Shown one piece after another: positions 8,112-16,034 of a stretch of DNA of 64,000 nt. Made by a program: the position numbers and the translations under genes. The stretch comes from Nocardioides panzhihuensis (GTDB lineage Bacteria > Actinomycetota > Actinomycetes > Propionibacteriales > Nocardioidaceae), in assembly GCF_013408335.1 (NCBI RefSeq), contig NZ_JACBZR010000001.1, positions 1,116,001 to 1,180,000 of the forward strand. Reading direction: 5' to 3'. Under the pieces are notes generated by a model. The model was not told where the DNA came from. It worked only from the letters and a program-made list of their open reading frames with translations, and did not search any database. The first letter of the stretch is position 1. Each line of letters starts with the position of its first letter.

Positions 8112-9374
8112 TCAGACGCGACGGCTGAAGCGGATCCGTCCATCCGGGAGGCGCTCATAGCCGTAGTTCGGGTCGTGAATCCGGCGATGATCGCTGGAAC
8201 ACAACAACACCATGTTGGCCAGATCGGTTCGCCCGCCTTGGGACCACGGTTTCAAATGGTGGGCTTCGGTCCAGGCGGCTGGGGCGTCGCAGTCCTCGGC
8301 TTGGCAACACTTGTCCCGCAACCGGAGTGCTCGGTGTTGGACGGGGTGCGCGAGTCGGGTGGTGCGGCCGAAGTCGAGGATCTCAGAACCTGTGCCGAGG
8401 ACTACGGGGATGAGGTCGGCGTTGCAGGCCATCCGGCGAGCTTCCGCCGCGGTGATGTGCTCCCCGTCGAATCCCAACGCTGCGGTGCCGAGGTCTTTGC
8501 GGAGGTCTTCGACGTTCATGGTGATGAACACCGTCGTGGCATGACCACCATGACGGGGCAGCTGATCCACGTCGTAGGTCTCAATGACCCGGGCGAAGGC
8601 CTGGCCCAGCAGTCGGTCATAGGGGGCCTTGCGGCCTCGGTCTTCGGCAGAGAGCTTCCTCGGCTGCGCCAGGGAGTCCAGGATCGTGCGCAGCCTCAGC
8701 CCGACCGCGTACGAGACCCGGGCGTGGATGTCCACGGTCCCGTCGCCATTGGCACGGGACGTGAAGAAGGTGCGCCGCTGGGCGCGTTCTTCCTCCCGCT
8801 GGAGTGCTTTGGCTTCGGCTGCCTCGAACCGTTCGGGGTCGACCTCGACCAGGATCCGCTTCCCGATGATCTCAAGCTTGGTAGCGGTCATCTCGGTGGC
8901 GTACTCGACCAGCAGCTTCTCCGCCAGAATCAGATTCTCACGACTGGCTTCAGGGTCGGCCTCGATCGCCTCGAGCGCCTTGACGATCACCCGGGCCTTC
9001 TCCTGAGACACCACACCCTCGGCGAGGCCGGCGGCGACGAGCTCGTACCTCGCGACCCCTGCGGCCAGTTTCACCTCGGCGCGTCCGATCTTCTTGTCGA
9101 CCAGCAGTTCGGTCCACATCCACCCCGAGGCATCTTTCGCGCCGGTCTCCTCAGCGATGTCGCCCGCGACAGCGAGGATCCGGAGTTTGAGGGCCGCTTG
9201 CTTGGCCTGGATGATCTCCAGGCGCTTGAGCCGTTCCTTCTTCTCCGCCGTGCGCCAATAGGCAGGATCTCTAGCAAGAAGGTTGTCGAGGGAGGATTCG
9301 AGGGCAGCGAGCTCTGCATCGATCGGGTCTTCGGGGTTGATTCCCCAGTGGTTGATCTCGTGCTCGAGACTCAT
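8112..9374 (-). CDS. DUF222 / HNH endonuclease domain protein (13E12 repeat family)
   Basis: 420 aa. The N-terminal and middle region (about residues 30-330) is the helical DUF222, with VARYELVAAGLAEGVVSQEKARVI and the basic, Gln-rich helix around ALQREEERAQRRTFF. The C-terminus is an HNH nuclease: RDKCCQAEDCDAPAAWTEAHH with paired cysteines and the His pair, then LANMVLLCSSDHRRIH supplying Asn, Cys and His. An excellent SD (GGAGAGGAGGGG) precedes the ATG at 9374. These proteins are usually present in many copies per actinobacterial genome; cleavage activity and target are unknown. The flanking inverted repeats suggest it travels as a unit. Confidence 0.9.
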   Translation of the reverse strand: MSLEHEINHWGINPEDPIDAELAALESSLDNLLARDPAYWRTAEKKERLKRLEIIQAKQAALKLRILAVAGDIAEETGAKDASGWMWTELLVDKKIGRAEVKLAAGVARYELVAAGLAEGVVSQEKARVIVKALEAIEADPEASRENLILAEKLLVEYATEMTATKLEIIGKRILVEVDPERFEAAEAKALQREEERAQRRTFFTSRANGDGTVDIHARVSYAVGLRLRTILDSLAQPRKLSAEDRGRKAPYDRLLGQAFARVIETYDVDQLPRHGGHATTVFITMNVEDLRKDLGTAALGFDGEHITAAEARRMACNADLIPVVLGTGSEILDFGRTTRLAHPVQHRALRLRDKCCQAEDCDAPAAWTEAHHLKPWSQGGRTDLANMVLLCSSDHRRIHDPNYGYERLPDGRIRFSRRV

Positions 9375-9576
9375 CGCCGCCCCTCCTCTCCGGTGTGTTC
9401 AGAGGCGTGTTGTGATGGGTCTTATTCTACTCCTTTCGACCAGCCGAATCTACTTATCTTCGCAGGTCAGACCCCTGTTTTCGCGATGAGCGAACGGCCT
9501 CAAACCTGTGGATGATAAGTGGCCCGCAGGGCCACCTCTGCCACCCCACGGACTCCACCGTTCCGGAGCAAGATTC

Positions 9577-9742
9577 CGCTGCGCCACACCCGGGCCGCCG
9601 CCCCGATAGCCAGCCAAATCTTTCTTGACCTGGTCCGGTGTCAAGGACCGCGAAGCGGCCGGCGCAGCCGGCGCCCGGAGGGCGTCCTTGACTCCGGGGC
9701 AGGTCAAGAAGACCCTCGAAGCCGGGTCGGCGGCCCACACCA
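9577..9742. repeat. Right copy (inverted) of the structured repeat flanking the DUF222-HNH gene
   Basis: The core (9622-9710) has outer arms TTCTTGACCTG / CAGGTCAAGAA, an inner GTCAAGGAC (9640-9648) / GTCCTTGAC (9684-9692) stem, and three hairpins. Read on the minus strand these are GCCC-TCC-GGGC, GCCGGC-TGC-GCCGGC and CCGC-TTC-GCGG. Compared with the left copy the outer arms and the first hairpin differ on both sides in a way that keeps base pairing. The outer flank GGGTCGGCGGCCC is also shared with the left copy. Confidence 0.8.
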
Positions 9743-9779
9743 GCCTTCGGGTGGGACGTTCCGGCAGGGAGCTGTGTTG

Positions 9780-9856
9780 GTCTCGACACGCCTCCGCCTA
9801 GCGGCTCCGGCGGCTCGACCAGCGGGGAGAGTCTCGACAAGCTCGACCAGCGGGGA
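9780..9856. repeat. Tandem copies of a CTCGACCAGCGGGGA repeat
   Basis: GTCTCGACA followed by CTCGACCAGCGGGGA occurs twice: the 15-mer is at 9814-9828 and 9842-9856, the 9-mer at 9780-9788 and 9831-9839. The 495-bp stretch 9375-9869 otherwise holds only the HNH promoter side and the right structured repeat; no coding gene is supported there. Confidence 0.6.
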
Positions 9857-9869
9857 TGGCGGCGAGAAC

Positions 9870-10049
9870 CTAAGCCGCAGGATGCTCGTAAGCCTCCGCG
9901 ACCCGCTCGCGAAGCTTGGCGTGGATCTCCTCCGGCGTGCGCTGCGTACGCTGGCGGTGGTTGCGCGCAATGATGGCACCGGTCGCGGTGACACCTGCCA
10001 GGCCTGCGAGGCCGACGATCTTCCACACGCGTGCACTACCGAAACCCAT
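9870..10049 (-). CDS. Small predicted membrane protein, 59 aa
   Basis: Start ATG at 10049 with a G-rich SD (CAGGGGG) about 8 nt upstream. The protein has one hydrophobic segment [18 protein letters not shown] (about residues 11-28) after a short N-terminus, then a basic stretch RNHRQRTQRT and an amphipathic helix PEEIHAKLRERVAEAY. Single-span proteins of this size with a charged cytoplasmic tail are common and mostly uncharacterised in actinobacteria. It is divergent from the YiiX-like hydrolase gene with only an 18-bp gap. Function unknown. Confidence 0.65.
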   Translation of the reverse strand: MGFGSARVWKIVGLAGLAGVTATGAIIARNHRQRTQRTPEEIHAKLRERVAEAYEHPAA

Positions 10050-10067
10050 GAGGACCCCCTGCTCGAG

Positions 10068-10682
10068 ATGTCTGACGACACCACTATCTCCCTCGAAGAC
10101 GCCGTAGACCAGACCCGGACCGGCGATCTGTGGCTCTTCCGCGGCCGCTCGGTCGCCGACCGTGCGATCCGGATGCTCAGCAACGCGCCGGTCAACCATG
10201 TCGGGATGGCGGTCGTGCTCGACGACCTGCCGCCGCTGATGTGGCACGCCGAGCTCGGCAAAGGGCTGCTGGACCTCTACACCGGCACTCACCACCGCGG
10301 CGTGCAGCTCCACGACCTACGCGCCGCGGTCGAGCAGTGGGCGGGCCGCTATGAGCAGCAGGTCTGGCTGCGTCAGCTCACCGCCGACATCGACCGCAAG
10401 CGCGAGGATGCCCTGCTGAGGACGATCGCGCGTCTCGACGGCACCCCGTTCCCCTCGACCGCCGCCCTGGCCGGGCGCTGGGCCCGCGGCCGGGTCCGTT
10501 CGAAGGCCGGCCTCGAGCAGGTCTTCTGTGCCGAGGTCGTCGCGGCCACCTACCAGGAGATGGGCCTGCTCGACGATGAGCGCCCCACCAACTACTACGA
10601 CCCGGGACGATTCTGGTCCGGGGACCACCTGACCCTCCAGGACGGTGCCGTGCTCGGCAGCGAGGTCCGTGTCGTCGGCTGA
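10068..10682 (+). CDS. YiiX/NlpC-P60-like cysteine hydrolase (permuted papain fold)
   Basis: 204 aa. The order of motifs is circularly permuted relative to papain: GDLWLFRG and the histidine motif NHVGMAVVL come first (residues about 35-50), and the catalytic Cys follows in QVFCAEVVAATYQEMGLL (about 147-164). This matches the YiiX/peptidase C92-like group, whose members are predicted amidases or lipid-modifying hydrolases. No signal peptide is seen, so the product is probably cytoplasmic. It is divergent from a small membrane protein and convergent with the aminotransferase gene. Other in-frame starts are possible because the SD is weak. Substrate unknown. Confidence 0.75.
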   Translation: MSDDTTISLEDAVDQTRTGDLWLFRGRSVADRAIRMLSNAPVNHVGMAVVLDDLPPLMWHAELGKGLLDLYTGTHHRGVQLHDLRAAVEQWAGRYEQQVWLRQLTADIDRKREDALLRTIARLDGTPFPSTAALAGRWARGRVRSKAGLEQVFCAEVVAATYQEMGLLDDERPTNYYDPGRFWSGDHLTLQDGAVLGSEVRVVG

Positions 10683-10702
10683 CCCGTCCCGCATGAGCGG
10701 GC

Positions 10703-12091
10703 TCAGAGCATCGTCGAGGCCTTCTCCAGCACCCGGCGCAGGATCTGCTCCATCTCGTCGAACTCGGCCTGGCCCACGGTGAGCGGCGGGGAGAGCTGGA
10801 TGACGGGCTCTCCGCGGTCGTCGGCGCGGCAGTAGAGGCCCTCGGACCACAGCGCCTTGGAGACGTACCCGTAGAGGATCCGCTCGCACTCCTCCGCACT
10901 GAACGTCTCGCGGGTCTCGCGGTCCTTGACCAGCTCGATGCCGTAGAAGTAGCCGGTGCCGCGCACGTCGCCGACGACCGGCAGGTCCTTCAGCTTCGAC
11001 AGCGTGGCCAGGAACGCGGCCTCGTTGCGGCGTACGTTGCCGAGCAGGTCCTCGGCATCGAAGACATCGAGGTTGGCCAGCGCCACGGCGGTGGAGACGG
11101 GGTGACCGCCGAAGGTGTAGCCGTGGTAGAAGGTCTGGTCCCCGGAGAGGAACGGCTCCATCAGCCGATCGGAGATGATCGCGGCCCCCAGCGGCGCGTA
11201 CCCCGAGGTCAGCCCCTTGGCCGAGGTGATGATGTCCGGCACGTAGTCGAACCGCTCGCAGCCGAACATCGTGCCCAGCCGCCCGTAGGCACAGATGACC
11301 TCGTCGGAGACGAGCAGCACGTCGTACGCATCGCAGATCTCCCGCACCCGCTGGAAGTAGCCCGGGGGCGGCGGGAAGCAGCCGCCCGAGTTCTGCACCG
11401 GCTCCAGGAAGACGGCGGCGACCGTGTCCGGCCCCTCGGCCTGGATCACGAACTCGATCTGGTCGGCGCACCAGCGGCCGAACGCCTCCGGGTCGCTCCC
11501 GTCCATCAGCCCGCCGGTGATCTCGGAAGCGCGGTAGATGTTGGTGTTCGGCACCCGGAAGGTCGAGGGGACCAGCGGCTCGAAGGGTGCCTTGATGTCG
11601 GCCAGCCCGGTGATCGACAGCGCCCCGTGGGTGGTGCCGTGGTAGGCGATGTTGCGCCCGATCACCTTGTGCTTGCCCGGCTTGCCCCGCAGCTTGAAGT
11701 AGTTCTTGGCGAGCTTCCACGCCGTCTCGACGGCCTCGGAGCCGGAGTTGGTGAAGAAGACCCGGTTCAGGTCGCCAGGCGCGAGCGCGGCCAGTCGTGC
11801 GGCCAGCTCGATCGCCGGCTCGTGCGCGTAGGACCACAGCGGATGGAAGGCCAGCTGCTTGGCCTGCTCCGCGCCCGCGTCGGCGAGCTCGGCGCGACCA
11901 TGGCCGACCTGGGTGACGAACAGCCCCGCGAGACCGTCGAGGTAGCGGTTGCCCTCGATGTCGTAGATGTAGGCGCCCTCGCCCCTGGCGATGATCGGCA
12001 CATCGGCCTCGGCGTAGCTCGAATGCCGTGTGAAGTGCATCCAGAGATGGTCCTTGGCGTCGCGCTGAAGCTGCTCGTAGTTGCCGGTCAT
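10703..12091 (-). CDS. Class III (PLP-dependent) aminotransferase, probable omega-amino/diamine substrate
   Basis: 462 aa from ATG 12091 (MTGNYEQLQRDAKDHLWMHF). Class III features: GEGAYIYDIEGNRYLDGLAGLFV, PLP-phosphate site TNSGSEAVETAWKLAK, NIAYHGTTHGALSITG, the Asp that binds the pyridine nitrogen in LLVSDEVICAYGR, and the Schiff-base Lys in ITSAKGLTSGYAPLGA. The N-terminal DxLWMHFTRH motif is shared with putrescine- and omega-amino acid:pyruvate transaminases. It is divergent from the aldehyde dehydrogenase gene, with which it would convert an omega-amine to an aldehyde and then an acid. Putrescine or GABA is the likely substrate, by context rather than by a diagnostic residue. Confidence 0.88.
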   Translation of the reverse strand: MTGNYEQLQRDAKDHLWMHFTRHSSYAEADVPIIARGEGAYIYDIEGNRYLDGLAGLFVTQVGHGRAELADAGAEQAKQLAFHPLWSYAHEPAIELAARLAALAPGDLNRVFFTNSGSEAVETAWKLAKNYFKLRGKPGKHKVIGRNIAYHGTTHGALSITGLADIKAPFEPLVPSTFRVPNTNIYRASEITGGLMDGSDPEAFGRWCADQIEFVIQAEGPDTVAAVFLEPVQNSGGCFPPPPGYFQRVREICDAYDVLLVSDEVICAYGRLGTMFGCERFDYVPDIITSAKGLTSGYAPLGAAIISDRLMEPFLSGDQTFYHGYTFGGHPVSTAVALANLDVFDAEDLLGNVRRNEAAFLATLSKLKDLPVVGDVRGTGYFYGIELVKDRETRETFSAEECERILYGYVSKALWSEGLYCRADDRGEPVIQLSPPLTVGQAEFDEMEQILRRVLEKASTML

Positions 12092-12208
12092 GCCCCAATG
12101 GTCGCCCAATGCATCTCGCTTTCGCAAGCGAATCCGTAGTCTAGGCGCAATATCACTTCGGATTCGGTTGTCACATCAGTGTTACGGAAAGGAGTTAGTC
12201 TCTTGCCC
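12092..12208. promoter_or_regulatory. Divergent promoter with 8-bp dyad, aminotransferase/aldehyde dehydrogenase
   Basis: A perfect inverted repeat CGAATCCG (12129-12136) / CGGATTCG (12159-12166), centred 30 bp apart (three helical turns), lies between the two starts. A second small dyad TCGCTT-TCGC-AAGCGA adjoins it. This fits a dimeric regulator binding on one DNA face. Similarity to CGAAATCCGT in the AsnC divergent promoter is noted. Confidence 0.45.
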
Positions 12209-13651
12209 ATGGCCGACCAGATCTTCAGGAACGTGATCGCCGGCGAGCTGTGCGAGGCAGCCGACGCCGCGACGTACGACGTCGTAGACCCCGCCACCGG
12301 CGAGGTCTACGCGCAGGCGCCGATGTCGGGGGAGGAGGACGTCGACAGGGCGTACGCCGCGGCCGCATCGGCCTTCGAGGCCTGGGGCGAGACCACACCC
12401 CAGGAGCGCAGCCTGGCTCTGCTCCGGATCGCCGACGCGATGGAGGCCCGAGTCGAGGAGCTGGCCGCTGTGGAGGTCAAGGACACCGGCAAGCCCTACC
12501 AGCTGACCCTGGACGAGGAGCTGCCGCCGACGATCGACCACTTCCGGTTCTTCGCGGGCGCCGCCCGGACGCTGGAGGGTAAGAGCGCGGGGGAGTACCT
12601 CGCCGACCACACCTCTTGGATCCGCCGCGAGCCCATCGGCGTGATCGGGCAGGTCACGCCCTGGAACTACCCGCTCGCGATGATGTCGTGGAAGATCGCC
12701 CCGGCCCTGGCCGCCGGCAACACCATCGTGCTCAAGCCCTCCGACACCACTCCGGCCGCCTCGTCGCTGCTGGCCGAGCTGGCCCAGGAGTTCCTGCCGC
12801 CCGGCGTGCTCAACCTCGTCACCGGCGACCGCGACACCGGCCGCGCGCTGATCCGCCACAAGACGCCGCAGATGGTCGCCGTCACCGGTTCGGTGCGCGC
12901 CGGGATGGAGGTCGCCGCGAGCGCGGCAGGGGACCTCAAGCGCGTCCACCTCGAGCTCGGCGGCAAGGCGCCGGTGATCGTCTTCGACGACGCCGACATC
13001 GACAAGGCGGTCGCCGGCATCGCCGCGGCGGGCTACTTCAACGCCGGCCAGGACTGCACCGCCGCGACCCGCGTGCTGGTGCAGGCGGGCATCCACGACG
13101 AGTTCGTCGCCGCGCTCGCCGAGGCGGCCCGCAACACCACCGTCGGGCTCCCAGGGGACAACCGAGACGTCGGCGCTCTCAACAACCCCGGCCAGCTCGC
13201 CCGGGTCGCGGGCATGGTCGACCGTCTCCCCGACCACGCCACGATCGCGGCCGGCGGCGCGCCGGCGAGGGTCGAAGGCGGCGAGAACGGCTACTTCTAC
13301 CAGCCCACGGTCCTGGCCGGGCTCCGCCAGGACGACGAGCAGATCCAGCAGGAGATCTTCGGCCCGGTGATCACGGTGCAGAGCTTCGCCGACGAGGCCG
13401 AGGCGCTCAGATGCGCCAACGACGTCGACTACGGCCTCGCGTCGAGCGTATGGACCAAGGACCACGGCACCGCGCTGCGGGTCAGCAAGCGCCTCGACTT
13501 CGGCGTGGTGTGGATCAACACCCACATCCCCTACATCTCCGAGATGCCTCACGGCGGCTTCAAGCACTCCGGCTACGGCAAGGACCTCTCCGTCTACGGG
13601 TTCGAGGACTACACCCGGATCAAGCACGTCATGTCCTTCATCGGCGAGTAA
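12209..13651 (+). CDS. Aldehyde dehydrogenase (gamma-aminobutyraldehyde dehydrogenase-like)
   Basis: 480 aa from ATG 12209; a TTG two codons earlier (12203) sits 8 nt after AAAGGAG and may be the true start. ALDH motifs are complete: GQVTPWNYPLAMMSWKIAPALAAGN, LKPSDTTP, TGSVRAGMEV, the general-base Glu in HLELGGKAPVIV, nucleophile Cys in AAGYFNAGQDCTAATRVLV, and IFGPVITVQSF. The NAGQDCTAATR form is characteristic of aminobutyraldehyde/betaine-aldehyde enzymes (PatD/Prr type). Together with the divergent class III aminotransferase and the PuuB-like oxidases this makes the second half of a putative putrescine-to-GABA route. Confidence 0.9.
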   Translation: MADQIFRNVIAGELCEAADAATYDVVDPATGEVYAQAPMSGEEDVDRAYAAAASAFEAWGETTPQERSLALLRIADAMEARVEELAAVEVKDTGKPYQLTLDEELPPTIDHFRFFAGAARTLEGKSAGEYLADHTSWIRREPIGVIGQVTPWNYPLAMMSWKIAPALAAGNTIVLKPSDTTPAASSLLAELAQEFLPPGVLNLVTGDRDTGRALIRHKTPQMVAVTGSVRAGMEVAASAAGDLKRVHLELGGKAPVIVFDDADIDKAVAGIAAAGYFNAGQDCTAATRVLVQAGIHDEFVAALAEAARNTTVGLPGDNRDVGALNNPGQLARVAGMVDRLPDHATIAAGGAPARVEGGENGYFYQPTVLAGLRQDDEQIQQEIFGPVITVQSFADEAEALRCANDVDYGLASSVWTKDHGTALRVSKRLDFGVVWINTHIPYISEMPHGGFKHSGYGKDLSVYGFEDYTRIKHVMSFIGE

Positions 13652-13794
13652 TCCGCTAGACAAACACTCAAGGGTGCGACCCTCGATGTGCGGGCCGATG
13701 GCGTCCGTGAAAGCATCGGGTGCCGTTTCGCGTACCTCCGTGAAGCGGTGCCAGCAATGGACGCAGTCGATCCCCCACACGAGGTGCACCCCAC

Positions 13795-15831
13795 ATGTCA
13801 GCCAAGCAATGGCGGACAGATGTCCAAGGTCTCCGGGCCATTGCCGTAGGTCTGGTCGTCGCTGCCCACGCGGGCGTCCCGCACACCGAGGGTGGCTTCG
13901 TCGGCGTCGACGTCTTCTTCGTCCTCTCCGGCTTCCTGATCACCACGCTCCTGCTGCGCGAGGCGGACACGTCGGGAACGGTCAGCATCCCGCAGTTCTA
14001 CGCGCGCCGTGCCCGGCGCATCCTCCCCGCCGCGACGCTCGTGATCCTGGTGGTCCTGGCGTACGCCGCCTGGCAGCTGCCCGCCACCCGGCTGACCGAC
14101 GCCGCCGCTGACGGCACCTGGGCGGCGTTCTTCCTGGCCAACGTGCACTTTGCGGCCGAGGGGGTGCAGTACTTCCAGCCCAGCGAGCCATCGCCCTTCC
14201 AGCACTACTGGTCGCTGTCGGTGGAGGAGCAGTTCTACCTGGTCTGGCCGGTGCTGGCGCTCCTGCTCATCCCCAGGCTCGGGCGCAAGGGCTTCACCAT
14301 CGTCGCCGCGGCGATCGCGGTCGCGAGCCTGGCGTGGTCGATCTACGCCACCGCCGAGAACCCGACGGCCGCCTACTTCTCCACCCCGGCGCGCGCCTAC
14401 GAGCTCGCCGCCGGCGCGCTGCTGGCCTGCTGGGGCGGCCGGCTCAAGGGCGCAGCGAGCATCGCCGCCGGCCTCGGCGGAGCCACGGCGATCGTGGTCT
14501 CCACCGTCGCGTTCAGCGAGGCGACCCCGTTCCCCGGCTGGCAGGCGCTGGTGCCCACCCTCGGCGCGGTCGCACTGCTCGCCTCGGGCGCGAACGCCCC
14601 GACCGCGAAGCTGCTCGCGGTCAAGCCGCTGAGGTACGTCGGCGACATCTCCTACTCCCTCTACCTGTGGCACTGGCCGCTGATGGTGCTCGCCCCCGAG
14701 GTTCTCCACCTCGGCAACGAAGCTCTCGAGATGACGGTCGCGGTCGCCGCCGCGCTGCTCCTCTCCGCCCTGAGCCACCGTTTCGTCGAGCTCCCGTTCC
14801 TGCGCAAGCAGGTGCCCGTGCTCTCCCACGGGCTGCGCTCGCTGGCCCTCTGGCCGGCAGCGCTCGTCCTGGCGGTCGGCAGCGGGTGGCTGACGACCGG
14901 CTATGCCGCGTACGCCGAGAAGGAGCGCGCCGTCCAGGCGCAGGCGTGGTTCGCGGCCAACGAGGTCCCCGACACCGCTGCCGAGACCGGCGGTGCGCCG
15001 CAGGTGCAGCGCGAGCTACGCGCGGCTCTCGACATCGCCGACCGTGGTGGCCCGATCCCGCCGGCCGTGCTCGGCGCCGAGATCACCGAGGACAGGTGGC
15101 AGAAGACGTACGGCGACTGCTACGCCAACTACGGAGACACCCGGGCCGACCACTGCACCCTGGGTGACACCGACGCGAAGAAGACCGTCGCCGTCGTCGG
15201 CGACTCCCACGCCGGCATGTGGCTGACCGCCTTCGACGACCTCGGCAAGGAGAACGACTTCCGGGTCGTGCCGCTGGTGAAGGTCGGCTGCGCTCCCTAC
15301 CCCGTCCAGCACCGGGGCAAGAAGATGACCCAGGCCGAGTGCGACGAGTTCCGGGACTGGTCGGCAGAGCGCCTCGAGCGTCTCGAGCCCGACGCGATCG
15401 TCTCGACCGCCCGCGGCCAGCTCTTCATGCCCAAGAGCTACGCCGGGATGGACCGTGACGAGCAGTGGTCCCAGGCCGTACGCAGCACGGCGGAGGCCTA
15501 TCGAGAGATCTCCCGCAAGGTGGTGGTCCTCGGTGACGTGCCCGCCGTCGACCACGAGCCCGCCGACTGCATCAGCGCCCCGGACGCCGACCAGCGGTCC
15601 TGCCTCAGCGACCCCGACTCCCGCGAGACCAGCAGCAACGAGATCACGAGGGCGGCGCTGGTGGGCACCGCGGCGGCGTACGTCGACCCCCAGCGCTTCG
15701 TGTGTGCCGAGGACCGCTGCCCGCTGGTCGTGGGGGAGAAGGTCACCTACTACGACTCCTCTCACCTGACCGAGTCCTGGGTCCGGCACATCGCCCCGCG
15801 CCTGGGCGTCCTCCTGGCACCGCTGATCTGA
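13795..15831 (+). CDS. Membrane O-acyltransferase fused to SGNH hydrolase domain (OafA-like)
   Basis: 678 aa. Residues 1-370 form the multi-span acyltransferase-3 domain: RTDVQGLRAIAVGLVVAAHAG with the catalytic His, GGFVGVDVFFVLSGFLIT, FYARRARRILPAA and SLSVEEQFYLVWPVL. The C-terminal periplasmic-side SGNH domain has GDSH at 469-472 and the Asp/His pair of block V at Asp654-His657 (DSSH). OafA/OatA-like proteins of this architecture acetylate cell-envelope glycans, O-antigen or peptidoglycan; which glycan is used here is unknown. The gene stands alone after a 143-bp gap, with GAGGTG 9 nt before the ATG. Confidence 0.9.
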   Translation: MSAKQWRTDVQGLRAIAVGLVVAAHAGVPHTEGGFVGVDVFFVLSGFLITTLLLREADTSGTVSIPQFYARRARRILPAATLVILVVLAYAAWQLPATRLTDAAADGTWAAFFLANVHFAAEGVQYFQPSEPSPFQHYWSLSVEEQFYLVWPVLALLLIPRLGRKGFTIVAAAIAVASLAWSIYATAENPTAAYFSTPARAYELAAGALLACWGGRLKGAASIAAGLGGATAIVVSTVAFSEATPFPGWQALVPTLGAVALLASGANAPTAKLLAVKPLRYVGDISYSLYLWHWPLMVLAPEVLHLGNEALEMTVAVAAALLLSALSHRFVELPFLRKQVPVLSHGLRSLALWPAALVLAVGSGWLTTGYAAYAEKERAVQAQAWFAANEVPDTAAETGGAPQVQRELRAALDIADRGGPIPPAVLGAEITEDRWQKTYGDCYANYGDTRADHCTLGDTDAKKTVAVVGDSHAGMWLTAFDDLGKENDFRVVPLVKVGCAPYPVQHRGKKMTQAECDEFRDWSAERLERLEPDAIVSTARGQLFMPKSYAGMDRDEQWSQAVRSTAEAYREISRKVVVLGDVPAVDHEPADCISAPDADQRSCLSDPDSRETSSNEITRAALVGTAAAYVDPQRFVCAEDRCPLVVGEKVTYYDSSHLTESWVRHIAPRLGVLLAPLI

Positions 15832-15863
15832 CGCAGATTTAACTGGGACGCGCGTCCTGGAAT

Positions 15864-15893
15864 TTGCTTTCGCGTGCATGTTGTGGCTTAATT
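15864..15893 (+). promoter_or_regulatory. Putative sigma-70 promoter upstream of dxr
   Basis: TTGCTT (15864-15869) and TTAATT (15888-15893) are separated by 18 bp in an unusually AT-rich patch of the 203-bp gap before dxr. A 12-bp palindrome GGACGCGCGTCC (15846-15857) lies just upstream. Confidence 0.35.
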
Positions 15894-15923
15894 GTGGCCA
15901 GACGTTGCAAAACGTTTCATGCG

Positions 15924-15955
15924 CAGCCCTGGACCCGTGGGGGAGTCCGGGGCTG
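15924..15955 (+). terminator. Hairpin between the acyltransferase gene and dxr
   Basis: Arms CAGCCCTGGAC and GTCCGGGGCTG pair with one mismatch and are followed by TTGCTATTT. This could terminate the acyltransferase transcript. If the promoter at 15864 is real it would instead act as an attenuator in the dxr leader. Confidence 0.5.
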
Positions 15956-16034
15956 TTGCTATTTCCGGTGTTCTCCCCGCTCCTCATCGGCATCCGTTTG
16001 GCGCCTTCTCAGCCTCTGCTGGGAGGATGAGCGG

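Larger units (their letters stand above)
7827..9742. mobile_element. Candidate IR-bounded mobile unit carrying a DUF222-HNH gene
   Basis: About 1.9 kb enclosed by two opposed copies of the same roughly 160-bp repeat, with a single gene inside. DUF222-HNH proteins correspond to the 13E12 repeat family, which is multicopy in Mycobacterium tuberculosis and many other actinobacteria. The unit interrupts an otherwise coherent amine catabolic cluster. Target-site duplications were looked for at the ends and none is obvious, so mobility is inferred only from architecture. Confidence 0.45.

Noticed and set aside
7827..9742. CRISPR or composite transposon
   Set aside because: There are only two repeat copies, inverted and far apart, with no spacers, cas genes or transposase.
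12182..13789. Minus-strand frame starting with a CVHCWHRF segment near 13.75 kb
   Set aside because: The Cys-rich start looked interesting, but the frame runs through the aldehyde dehydrogenase gene as antisense shadow; no domain is seen.
15846..15857. GGACGCGCGTCC palindrome as a specific operator of the dxr operon
   Set aside because: Only 12 bp and GC-rich, so chance occurrence is plausible; mentioned only as context for the promoter.
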